Assembly (NCBI GenBank): GCA_903903205.1
Contig: CAIUXU010000171.1
Location: 1-21,244, forward strand
Origin: an uncultured Syntrophobacterales bacterium
GTDB taxonomy: Bacteria; Desulfobacterota; Syntrophia; Syntrophales; UBA5619
Reading direction: 5' to 3'
Length of the DNA: 21,244 bases
Each line of letters opens with the position of its first letter. The first letter of the stretch is position 1. A program made the position numbers and the translations under genes. This document shows positions 14,502 to 21,205 of this stretch, piece after piece. The notes under the pieces are model-generated. The model ran no database searches. It was not told the origin of the DNA and worked only from the letters and a program-made list of their open reading frames with translations.

Positions 14502-15809
14502 TCACCAGTAGGCGATGGCCTCCCGGAACAGGTGTTCCAAGTCCTTTTTACCGACCGGCCGCGGTGAATTTTCGAGAAGCCGTCTTTGCGGCATTGCCTT
14601 GGCAGTCAGCGCGGCAACATCCTCGCAACGGAACCCGACGCCGGACAACCCGTTCGGAATGCCGGTCTTTCGCATCATTCCGACGAACCAATCTGCCAGC
14701 ACAGCGCCTGCCTCTTCCGGTTTCACCTCCCGGATATCGACGCCGAGCGCCTCGGCTGCCTGCATATGACGGTCGGGGCAGGCCGGTCCCGTGAACCGGA
14801 ACGCTGCGGGTGCATTCACGACCACGGCTACCCCGTGGGGGACAAACGGGCGGTCCTGCGGATAGCCCGGAGCGAAATAATTCCTGGCGAGACCCGAGAC
14901 GGCATACGACATGCCGTGGGGTATATGACAACCGGCATTGTTGAAACCTATTCCTGCAAGCATTCCCGCAAACATCAGGGGTTCTCGAACGGAGACGTTG
15001 GCTGGATCCAATACTGCCCGTTCCAGGTATTTTCCCGCGATACGGATGGCCTCCAGACAGGAGAAGTCACTGAACGGATTTGCCCCCTGACTGGTAGGAC
15101 GGAGATGGGGTTTATCGGGCCTTGGTCTGTGCGTATAGGGGCGTGCCGTTAAACTTTCGATGGCATGGGTCAATACATCAAAGCCATTGGCGGCAAGGAT
15201 GAAGGGAGGGAGGTTGTGAAGCACCGTCGGATCGAGGAGGCCCAGAACGGGTTTGAGGCGTTTCGACACGATGCCCGACTTCGCCCCCATTTCCGGAAAG
15301 TCGCAAATGGCGTGGCCGGTACACTCACTGGCCGTGCCGAACGTCGTTGGACAAGCGATGTGCGGTTTTAGCGGCCCCGGAACCGCCTTGGCGGCGCCTA
15401 CCGGGGCGTTGACATAGGCCATCAGGTCGTCGGGGTAGGTTGAAAGGAGGTTTGCTGCCTTGCATGTGTCGATGACGGATCCGCCGCCGACTGAAACAAA
15501 ACCGTCAAACCGGCCCTCCTTGGCGAAACGGGCGCCTGCCTGAAATGACACAGCCGTCGGCTCTACGGCAACCTCATCGTAGACGACCGCATCGATACCG
15601 GTACGGCGCAACGAGTCGACCACTGTCTCCAGCGGTTTCAATTTGGCGACCCATCGATCGGTGAAGACCGCAACGCGGTACATTCCCAAACCACATGCAT
15701 CATCTCCGATCTCCGACAGGACGCCGGAGCCGAATTTCACCGTCGCACCCTCGACGGCAAATGCGGTATCGCCGGTTTCCGTACTGCTGAAATAGGGATC
15801 AATCGGCAT
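14502..15809 (-). CDS. iron-type alcohol dehydrogenase, similar to hydroxyacid-oxoacid transhydrogenase
   Basis: Iron-dependent (group III) alcohol dehydrogenase of 435 residues. Cofactor loop VGGGSVIDTCK (GGGS 108-111); metal ligands D211 and H215 in GFDVLTHAIESL, H298 in HIPHGMSY, H325 in PFVPHGVAV. The stretch RPTSQGANPFSD through AGIGFNNAGCHIPHGMSYAVSG closely follows the human transhydrogenase ADHFE1 as I recall it, and the length fits that branch. AAGGA lies seven bases before the ATG. It is the last gene of the phnCDE operon, 36 bp after phnE. Known reaction of the relatives: oxidation of 4-hydroxybutyrate coupled to reduction of 2-oxoglutarate. Iron-type enzymes such as PhpC and FomC interconvert phosphonoacetaldehyde and 2-hydroxyethylphosphonate, so a phosphonate alcohol is a plausible substrate here. 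Family is well supported; the substrate is inferred. Confidence 0.87.
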   Translation of the reverse strand: MPIDPYFSSTETGDTAFAVEGATVKFGSGVLSEIGDDACGLGMYRVAVFTDRWVAKLKPLETVVDSLRRTGIDAVVYDEVAVEPTAVSFQAGARFAKEGRFDGFVSVGGGSVIDTCKAANLLSTYPDDLMAYVNAPVGAAKAVPGPLKPHIACPTTFGTASECTGHAICDFPEMGAKSGIVSKRLKPVLGLLDPTVLHNLPPFILAANGFDVLTHAIESLTARPYTHRPRPDKPHLRPTSQGANPFSDFSCLEAIRIAGKYLERAVLDPANVSVREPLMFAGMLAGIGFNNAGCHIPHGMSYAVSGLARNYFAPGYPQDRPFVPHGVAVVVNAPAAFRFTGPACPDRHMQAAEALGVDIREVKPEEAGAVLADWFVGMMRKTGIPNGLSGVGFRCEDVAALTAKAMPQRRLLENSPRPVGKKDLEHLFREAIAYW

Positions 15810-15845
15810 CCTGCATTCCTTCGCCTGTTCCTCGGATACCGGTTA

Positions 15846-16619
15846 TTAGATGAATACTTTTCTCAGTTTCCCCGAGGCCATATCGAGACAACTGACAACG
15901 ACGATGATGACGAGCAGCACCGCGCAGGTGCTGGTGTAATTGAAGCTCCTGATCAACTCCCACAGGACCATCCCAATGCCCCCTCCGCCGACCATCCCCA
16001 ATACCGTCGCCGAGCGCACATTTGCCTCAAAGCGATACAGCGAATAGGATATCCACAACGGCATGACCTGCGGTATCACCCCGAAGGTTATTTCCTGAAG
16101 GGCATTGGCCCCGGTCGATCGGATGCCTTCGACAGGGCGCGGATCGATGGCTTCCACAGCCTCCGAGAACAGTTTGGACAGCGTACCGGTCGTATGGATG
16201 AAAAGTGCCAGTACGCCGGCAAAGGGGCCAAGTCCGACCGCAACGACAAACAGGAGCGCGAAGACCATCTCGTTAATGGCACGGCAGGAGTCCATCAACC
16301 GCCGGACGGGTTGGTATATCCAAGGGGATGCGATGTTGCTGGAGCAGAGCAGGCCGCAGGGGATGGATAATAAGACGGACAGCACTGTTCCCCAGACGGC
16401 GATCTGGATCGTGACGATCATCTCCTCCAGATAGAACCGCCATTCGGCAAAATTGGGCGGAAAGAATCCTTTTGCATAGGTTGCCATGTTGCCGGCGTCC
16501 CTGATGAGGTCGAAGGGCCTCATTTCCGCCCCTTTCCATGACCAGGCCAGGAAGGCGAAAAACAGTCCCCAGGCGACGAGTCGGAGAATATTCTTCCTCA
16601 TGTATCGCCTGTTCAGCAT
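15846..16619 (-). CDS. phnE: phosphonate ABC transporter permease PhnE
   Basis: Inner-membrane permease of a phosphonate-type importer (257 residues, about the family length), with about five to six hydrophobic segments. Family signature in the C-terminal half: FGVIPQVMPLWISYSLYRFE, then ANVRSATVLGMVGGGGIGMVLWEL. An in-frame ATG lies at 16658, but it has no ribosome site. The ATG at 16619 (MLNRRYMRK) is preceded by GGAAGAA, so that start was chosen. It lies 95 bp after phnD. A single PhnE gene suggests a homodimeric channel. The related PtxC permease of phosphite importers looks alike, so the transported compound is not certain. Confidence 0.9.
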   Translation of the reverse strand: MLNRRYMRKNILRLVAWGLFFAFLAWSWKGAEMRPFDLIRDAGNMATYAKGFFPPNFAEWRFYLEEMIVTIQIAVWGTVLSVLLSIPCGLLCSSNIASPWIYQPVRRLMDSCRAINEMVFALLFVVAVGLGPFAGVLALFIHTTGTLSKLFSEAVEAIDPRPVEGIRSTGANALQEITFGVIPQVMPLWISYSLYRFEANVRSATVLGMVGGGGIGMVLWELIRSFNYTSTCAVLLVIIVVVSCLDMASGKLRKVFI

Positions 16620-16714
16620 GGTTTCTTCCATGAGTTTGATTGTGGTCGTCGTATGCATGATTATTCGTAACCCGATTGCCGGTATCTGGAAAGGGGCATA
16701 GCCCCCCTGTCATC

Positions 16715-17701
16715 TTATTGAGCCGAAGCCCGTTTTTTCAGTTCGGTGAGATCGGCATCGATCTTCGCAAGTTTGGTGCGTTTTTCTTCCGCATTCAACT
16801 TAGCGTCATTCTCGATCTTGACTTTCTCCTTGAAGAGTTCGAGTTGCCTGATGGGAATGAGCTGATCGTTGCTCGATTCCCTGAAGGGTCCCCAATTGTG
16901 GATTTCGGCGAGAACTTTCAGTTCCTGCTCGGTTTTGCCGTAGTTCATGAAAAAAGACTTGATCCTCGCTTTCATCTCTTCCGGCAGGTCTTTCCTCCAG
17001 GCAATGGGATCGCTGGGGATGAGGGGCGACTTCCAGAAGCTTCGGATGTTTTGGTAGTATTCAGGATGGGTCTTTTTGAGCCGGTTCAGATCCATGGTAT
17101 TGTTGGTGGCAAAATCGACCTGTTTGGTCGCCACGGCAAGGGCGTTGGTCTCATGGTTGGAATTGACCGTGCGCTTGAAGTACTTGATGGGGTTGATGTT
17201 GTTCAAAGCAAAGACATAATAGCCTGGCACGAGATATCCAGAGGTAGAATTGGGATCGCCGTTGCCAAACGTGTATTGCTTGCCGTTCTTGATGATGTCA
17301 TCGACACTCTTGATGGGACTGTCTTTGTGGGTAATGAGAAGCGACCAGTAACCGGGGTCGCCGTTCCTGTCCACGGTCTGGACAAAGATCTCGGCATTTG
17401 CCCGGTCGACCGCTTCCATGGCGGATTTATTGCCGAACCAGGCGATCTGTATCTTATTGAACCGCATGGCCTCTATAATACCCGCATAGTCCGAAGCAAA
17501 AAACGTATTGACCTTCAAACCTAATTTTTTTTCCATGTCTTGCAGAAAGGGAGCCCAAATCGACTTCAGGCCGACCGAGGATTCCGTGGAAATGATCCCG
17601 AAGTTAAGCTCCTTCATCTCCGCGGCCTGCGCAAACAGGGGCAGGGCAAGAACGACGATTGCAACAAACCATACGATATGCTTTATGCTTTTCCTAATCA
17701 T
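16715..17701 (-). CDS. phnD: periplasmic phosphonate-binding protein PhnD
   Basis: Solute-binding protein of the phosphonate importer. Signal peptide of about 27 residues ending AQAAE. Binding-site motifs of the PhnD/PtxB family: FGIISTES near the mature N-terminus, FFASDYAGIIEAM, AWFGNKSA, GNGDPNSTSGYLVPGYYV and ATNNTMD. The last 45 or so residues are highly charged and likely helical. An ATG at 17716 opens the frame, but AAGGAGG lies inside its first codons, five bases before the ATG at 17701; that second ATG is therefore taken as the start (328 residues). PhnD proteins bind 2-aminoethylphosphonate and other phosphonates; the relatives PtxB and HtxB bind phosphite or hypophosphite. The ligand here cannot be told from sequence alone. 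Confidence 0.91.
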   Translation of the reverse strand: MIRKSIKHIVWFVAIVVLALPLFAQAAEMKELNFGIISTESSVGLKSIWAPFLQDMEKKLGLKVNTFFASDYAGIIEAMRFNKIQIAWFGNKSAMEAVDRANAEIFVQTVDRNGDPGYWSLLITHKDSPIKSVDDIIKNGKQYTFGNGDPNSTSGYLVPGYYVFALNNINPIKYFKRTVNSNHETNALAVATKQVDFATNNTMDLNRLKKTHPEYYQNIRSFWKSPLIPSDPIAWRKDLPEEMKARIKSFFMNYGKTEQELKVLAEIHNWGPFRESSNDQLIPIRQLELFKEKVKIENDAKLNAEEKRTKLAKIDADLTELKKRASAQ

Positions 17702-17759
17702 GGGTGCCTCCTTCATTCAATAAAGAATTGGTTATGGTTGAACATCCGTTTGAATCCGA

Positions 17760-18659
17760 TCAGTATGTTGCCGCGCCTGCGCGCGCCAGGACGCAGCTCT
17801 GTCCGGCATGAGCCGGCATGTGGATATCCCGGGTGCTTGCGGGTGGGGTTTCTTCCACGCATGTCTCGATGAACTTGTCTCCATAAATATCGTGCAGCAT
17901 CTCTACGGAAACATCCTTGCTCGACCCGTCATACACGATTTCGCCGTGCTTCAGCGCGACAATACGTTCACAATACCGCAGGGCATAATCGACCTGATGA
18001 AGTGAAACAACGACGGTCCTCCGGTCTTCCAGATGGATGAGCGTCAGTATCTCCATGACGTTGCGCGATGAAACGGGATCGAGAGACGCGATAGGTTCAT
18101 CTGCCAGAATGATCTCCGCCCCTTGCATAAGAGTGCGTGCTATCGCTACGCGCTGCTGCTCGCCGCCCGAGAGGGTGGATGCCCGCTGCATGGCGAATTT
18201 TTCCATACCCACGCGGGCCAGCGCTTCCAGTGCCTGGGCCCGTTCCTCTTGGGTGAACCACCCGATTGTTCCCCGCCAGGACGGTATCCTTCCCAGAGAA
18301 CCCGCGAGCACATTGGAGAGCACCGTCATCTGGCCCACAAGATTGAATTGTTGAAAGATAAAACCCACCCGCGCACGTGTTGCCCGTATGCCACGATCAA
18401 CGACACCATTGGTCTGCACGCTTCTGCCGAGCACGATAATGGAATTGGTGAGACAGTCCGCCGCGGTGAGACCTGCAATATGCCGCAATATGGTCGATTT
18501 TCCCGATCCCGATGCGCCGATCAGCCCAATCATCTGTCCCGAGAATATTTTGAGGCTTACTTTGTCGAGCGCTTTATGAGCCCGTTGTCCTGTCTTGAAG
18601 GTTTTGGTGAGACTGCTGATCTCTATTGCCGAGCATGGTGCCGTGGTATAAGTATTCAT
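17760..18659 (-). CDS. phnC: phosphonate ABC transporter ATP-binding protein PhnC
   Basis: ATPase of the phosphonate importer, 299 residues. Walker A GASGSGKST, Q-loop FIFQQFNLVGQMTVLSNVLAG (the FNL-V-x-x-TVLxNVLxG pattern is typical of PhnC), signature LSGGEQQRVAIAR, Walker B IILADEPIASLDP and H-loop VVVSLHQVDYAL. After the usual family end (near IYGDKF) there is a tail of about 35 residues, with several Cys, Pro and Ala, that I do not recognise. The start at 18659 has AAAGGGGT upstream. First gene of phnCDE-Fe-alcohol dehydrogenase, behind a Pho box. Gene order C-D-E is the standard one. Confidence 0.92.
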   Translation of the reverse strand: MNTYTTAPCSAIEISSLTKTFKTGQRAHKALDKVSLKIFSGQMIGLIGASGSGKSTILRHIAGLTAADCLTNSIIVLGRSVQTNGVVDRGIRATRARVGFIFQQFNLVGQMTVLSNVLAGSLGRIPSWRGTIGWFTQEERAQALEALARVGMEKFAMQRASTLSGGEQQRVAIARTLMQGAEIILADEPIASLDPVSSRNVMEILTLIHLEDRRTVVVSLHQVDYALRYCERIVALKHGEIVYDGSSKDVSVEMLHDIYGDKFIETCVEETPPASTRDIHMPAHAGQSCVLARAGAATY

Positions 18660-18687
18660 TCAGTACCCCTTTGCTGTCGTTAGGGGA

Positions 18688-18743
18688 AGGTTATCATCCC
18701 TTTGTTACAGGCGCATTAAAAGAACGTTACATTTGCATGATCA
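18688..18743 (-). promoter_or_regulatory. Pho box and putative -10 before phnC
   Basis: On the minus strand, 7-mers start every 11 bp: TGATCAT (18743), ATGTAAC (18732), TTTTAAT (18721) and CTGTAAC (18710). Ten bases after the last comes TAACCT (18693-18688), a weak -10. The TTTTAAT unit and the CTGTAAC end are shared with the pstS site. It indicates phosphate-starvation control of the phosphonate transporter operon. The rest of the 196-bp gap up to the DUF3108-like gene shows nothing else. Confidence 0.6.
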
Positions 18744-18855
18744 TTACATCCGGATTGGCCTTAACGCACAGTGTGCTGCGAACTCCGCTTTTCCGGCAAC
18801 GATTACCATCCCCATGTTTCAGGAATATGACCGGTGTTTGAATTGTTGATTGCAC

Positions 18856-19608
18856 CTACCCGCCTTCCAGGGATGTCATCTGCAAGACGTACGATCCGCT
18901 CTTCCCCTGCCCCTCCTGACGGGCGATGATAACCCCTATGCCGTCCCGTGCTATCCAACGCCGACAGTTGTCATCGGAATCTTCGAAGTCGACGATCCGA
19001 CAGTGGATGGTCCGCCGGCCGATGGTAACAGCTTCCGTTTTCAGCCAGCGGTACCTTCGGGTGACCACCCGAGCCTGCGCCAGGTCCAGCAACCGTATCT
19101 CCAGCTGTTCACCTTCACGGACGATTGTGGCTTCCGGGCAGTCCATGGTTGTGAAATCGAAGTGAGCTCGGGGGATCGTAACCATTCGGAGGGAGTCGAC
19201 CTCTCGAACGATCAGGGTGACATGGTTCGGAAAGAACTGCGCCTCGACGCTCCTGGTCCGTCCGTTCTCTGTTTCACTGCGGCGGTATCCGACCGTTCCC
19301 GCCTCGCCGACCAAGGCCTCTTCATAGCTGATGCTGCGCAGTGCAAAAAAGAGAAAACCGGCATCGATGGAGGTGTTGGCTTCGAAGCGCACCAGTCGCT
19401 GACCGTCACGCACTACCGGTTGCATCATGGATTTCAGTTCACCGACCCGGAACCCCCGGCTTGAGATCTGGTAGCTTGCCTTTCGGAAAGCATGCGGGTC
19501 CGACGCGCCGTGGAGCGCCGCCGCAGACATGGTAACGAGAGCGAGAAACAGGCCGATCCCGCCGAGAGTGCTTCGCAACCTTTTTGATAGCTGGATCATG
19601 CGGAGCAT
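18856..19608 (-). CDS. exported DUF3108-like protein
   Basis: Predicted periplasmic protein of 250 residues, no known function. N-terminal basic residues and a hydrophobic stretch (about 12-34, ending in AAALHGAS) form a signal peptide. The mature part is beta-rich; it begins with a YQISSRGFRVGELKSMMQ strand pattern and contains SIDAGFLFFALRSISYEEALV and ITIGRRTIHCRIVDFE-type segments, as in DUF3108/DUF6134-like proteins that are thought to form barrel-like sheets. That family match is from memory and tentative. TGAAGGAACT provides the ribosome site for the ATG at 19608. No Pho box is visible on its upstream side, and it reads toward the phnC promoter region, so it may be unrelated to the phosphonate genes. 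Confidence 0.6.
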   Translation of the reverse strand: MLRMIQLSKRLRSTLGGIGLFLALVTMSAAALHGASDPHAFRKASYQISSRGFRVGELKSMMQPVVRDGQRLVRFEANTSIDAGFLFFALRSISYEEALVGEAGTVGYRRSETENGRTRSVEAQFFPNHVTLIVREVDSLRMVTIPRAHFDFTTMDCPEATIVREGEQLEIRLLDLAQARVVTRRYRWLKTEAVTIGRRTIHCRIVDFEDSDDNCRRWIARDGIGVIIARQEGQGKSGSYVLQMTSLEGG

Positions 19609-19691
19609 AGTTCCTTCAATCCGGCCACGATGGACCGAGCATTTTAATAAAGCATCGCAATAGTTATTCTATCGGCCGGGGGAATCGCGCG

Positions 19692-19853
19692 ATGGTGAGA
19701 ACCAGCAAAAGAGTGAAGCGAAGGAAAATATTCCGATTGATATTCCTGCAAAATTCTATGGCCATTGAACTCTCCGTATTACTTTTGCGGTACAGTATAA
19801 AAGAACTGTATGAAGAAGAGATGACACGACGATTAATATTTGGTGAAGAATAA
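19692..19853 (+). CDS. possible 53-residue small protein
   Basis: Open frame from ATG 19692 to TAA 19853. The product has a strongly basic N-terminus (KRVKRRK), a hydrophobic middle (IELSVLLLRYS) and an acidic end, which could be a short membrane-associated peptide. The G-run about ten bases upstream is a poor ribosome site, and base use is more AT-rich than in the neighbouring genes. It resembles nothing I know. The rest of the 380-bp gap 19609-19987 holds only the Pho box listed next. Confidence 0.2.
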   Translation: MVRTSKRVKRRKIFRLIFLQNSMAIELSVLLLRYSIKELYEEEMTRRLIFGEE

Positions 19854-19933
19854 AACGGAGCAAACCGTCTGTTTCCCAGGTGCGGCCATGCACTGTATGG
19901 ATCAGGAAGCGCATGGTGGCGGATGACAGGCTG

Positions 19934-19989
19934 CTGTCATCAAAATTTCACAGTAGCGTCATCGCCGTTTCACATCACCGTGTCAAAAT
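19934..19989 (+). promoter_or_regulatory. Pho box and -10 before the glycosyltransferase/PAP2 remnant
   Basis: Four clean 7-mers start every 11 bp: CTGTCAT (19934), ATTTCAC (19945), GCGTCAT (19956) and GTTTCAC (19967). Ten bases later comes CAAAAT (19984-19989). This is one of the two best sites in the window. It would start transcription near 19996, so the lost glycosyltransferase gene was a Pho regulon member. Confidence 0.75.
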
Positions 19990-19996
19990 GTCCACC

Positions 19997-20178
19997 ATGA
20001 AAGAGCGGCCTGATCTCGACCGTCTGGACTCGCACCGTCGCCCCCTCAGGGTTTCGATGGTGACCGAGACCTATCCGCCAGAAGTCAACGGCTTCGCGCG
20101 TACAGTTGGCCTGATGGCGGATGGCCTTCGCCGGCAAGGACACGGTGTGCAACTCCTGCGGCCGCGGCAGCATCGCGC
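19997..20178 (+). pseudogene. 5' fragment of a GT4-type glycosyltransferase
   Basis: About 60 codons match the N-terminus of GT-B family-4 glycosyltransferases: PLRVSMVTETYPPEVNGFARTV, then a GLMADGLRRQGHGVQLLRPRQ segment. After that the frame stops resembling the family, because the DNA continues as a PAP2 phosphatase in another frame. The intact enzyme would have some 300 more residues, including the nucleotide-sugar site. Start choice is uncertain: the predicted transcript begins near 19996, leaving ATG 19997 or 20057. The intact gene probably decorated lipids under phosphate limitation, as Pho-controlled glycosyltransferases do elsewhere (inference). Confidence 0.7.
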
Positions 20179-20411
20179 CCGGTGTCTCGCCGCTCGACCG
20201 ATTCAGTTTCCCGTCGGGGCACACGCTGCATGCGGTGGCATTCACCATCATAGCCAGTATTCACTATCCCCAGCTTCCTTTCTTACTGGTGCCGTTCACG
20301 CTGCTCACAGCGGCGTCACGGATAGTAATGGGTCTGCACTATCCAAGCGATGTTCTCGCGGGCGCGTGCCTTGGTGCGATCATTGCGTCGGCATCGTTCC
20401 TCGTCTTCTAG
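20121..20411 (+). pseudogene. 3' fragment of a PAP2-family phosphatase
   Basis: From about 20158 this frame encodes the C-terminal half of a PAP2 (phosphatidic acid phosphatase type 2) membrane enzyme: PLDRFSFPSGHTLHAVAF contains the PSGH active-site motif, and SRIVMGLHYPSDVLAG contains the SR-x5-H-x3-D motif, with two hydrophobic helices. The N-terminal half, including the KxxxxxxRP motif, is missing. The first dozen codons from the ATG at 20121 lie in another frame of the glycosyltransferase fragment. The two fragments overlap in different frames, so no functional fusion is made. A deletion joining two adjacent genes explains it best. Confidence 0.7.
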
Positions 20412-20484
20412 ATTTTCTTTAAACCAGGTTTCCCATAATCAGTAAAGGGACCAACACGATATACCAGGCGCTCGACAGTGATTG

Positions 20485-20826
20485 CTACAACCGTTCTACT
20501 GCCGGATGCGTCGTGGAATTTTGCATCCATTCCTGAGCGGCCATCTGCAGGGGATTCCAAGGACTGCTCAGCGGCGGTGTGTAGGATAAATCGAGATCGC
20601 CGAGCTCATATATTATCATTCCGTTGAAGATGGCTGTGGCAATGACGTCCACCCGCTTTGATATTTCGGCGCAATGATGACCGACAATCTGAATGCCAAG
20701 CAGACTTTTGGCCACTCGATCACCCGTCATGCGGAGGGTCAATTTCTGTGCAGCCGGATAGTATTCTTTGCCGGCCCAGTTCGCCGGCTGCATATTACGC
20801 ATTTTATCTAAAGAGAAGGATTCTGT
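20485..20826 (-). pseudogene. C-terminal remnant of a flavin-dependent disulfide reductase / NADH oxidase
   Basis: The frame encodes about 95 residues typical of the dimerisation domain of pyridine-nucleotide disulfide oxidoreductases (CoA-disulfide reductase or NADH oxidase type): KLTLRMTGDRVAKSLLGIQIVG, then KRVDVIATAIFNGM and DLDLSYTPPLSSPWNPLQMAA. The FAD and NAD domains are absent; the frame is closed by a stop at 20827-20829, just upstream. An ATG at 20802 lies inside the domain. This is a 5'-deleted relic, oriented against the neighbouring genes. Confidence 0.7.
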
Positions 20827-20871
20827 TCAAGGTTGAGGAGGGTATCGGTTAGAGAATCATGAAGGCCATGA

Positions 20872-20927
20872 CTGTAACTGATATTTATCGAAATTGTCAT
20901 GAATCTGTCACAATATTATGCAACAAT
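20872..20927 (+). promoter_or_regulatory. Pho box before the DUF3562-like gene
   Basis: Four 7-mers start every 11 bp: CTGTAAC (20872), ATTTATC (20883), TTGTCAT (20894) and CTGTCAC (20905). TTGTCAT-gaat-CTGTCAC is nearly the consensus core. At the standard 10-bp distance lies AACAAT (20922-20927); TATTAT (20914-20919) is a better hexamer but closer than usual. Either way transcription begins after the ATG at 20918, which bears on the start of the next gene. Confidence 0.75.
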
Positions 20928-20989
20928 TTAACATTAATTCCAAAACCATCTCGGAAACAGAGCAGGAAAGGTCTGGAAAGGCGCGACGG

Positions 20990-21205
20990 ATGAATGGGCT
21001 TCAATTGGAATCGAACGACAAGACGGAACAAATTAAACATCGTCAATCCGTTGAATACCTGTCCGGTATTTTGGGCATGCCTCGGGAGCGTATCATCGCC
21101 GTCTATGAGCAGGAATTGAACCAGATGGGGCGGATGGTACAAGTCAGAGATTATCTTCCGATCCTGGTGAGCCGGCGGGTGAAGAATTTGTTGCAGCGCG
21201 GCTAG
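20990..21205 (+). CDS. small DUF3562-like protein under Pho control
   Basis: Small cytoplasmic protein (71 residues from ATG 20990). The conserved part reads VEYLSGILGMPRERIIAVYEQE, then LPILVSRRVKNLL: a short helical protein like the DUF3562 family of unknown function (tentative, from memory). The frame also has an ATG at 20918 giving 95 residues. However, the Pho box ends at 20911 and its -10 lies at or past 20914, so a transcript from it would start after 20918. The extra N-terminal 24 residues are polar and unlike the family. GGAAAGG about nine bases before 20990 can serve as ribosome site. The last 39 bases of the window show nothing. Confidence 0.65.
   Translation: MNGLQLESNDKTEQIKHRQSVEYLSGILGMPRERIIAVYEQELNQMGRMVQVRDYLPILVSRRVKNLLQRG

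Noticed and set aside
10582..15809. Phosphonate biosynthesis cluster
   Set aside because: No phosphoenolpyruvate mutase or phosphonopyruvate decarboxylase is present; an importer, hydrolases and Pho boxes point to uptake and breakdown.
19880..20422. A single 180-residue protein across the glycosyltransferase/PAP2 region
   Set aside because: Only its middle (from about 20030 to 20175) matches a family; before that lies the Pho box, and after it the true coding signal is PAP2 in another frame.
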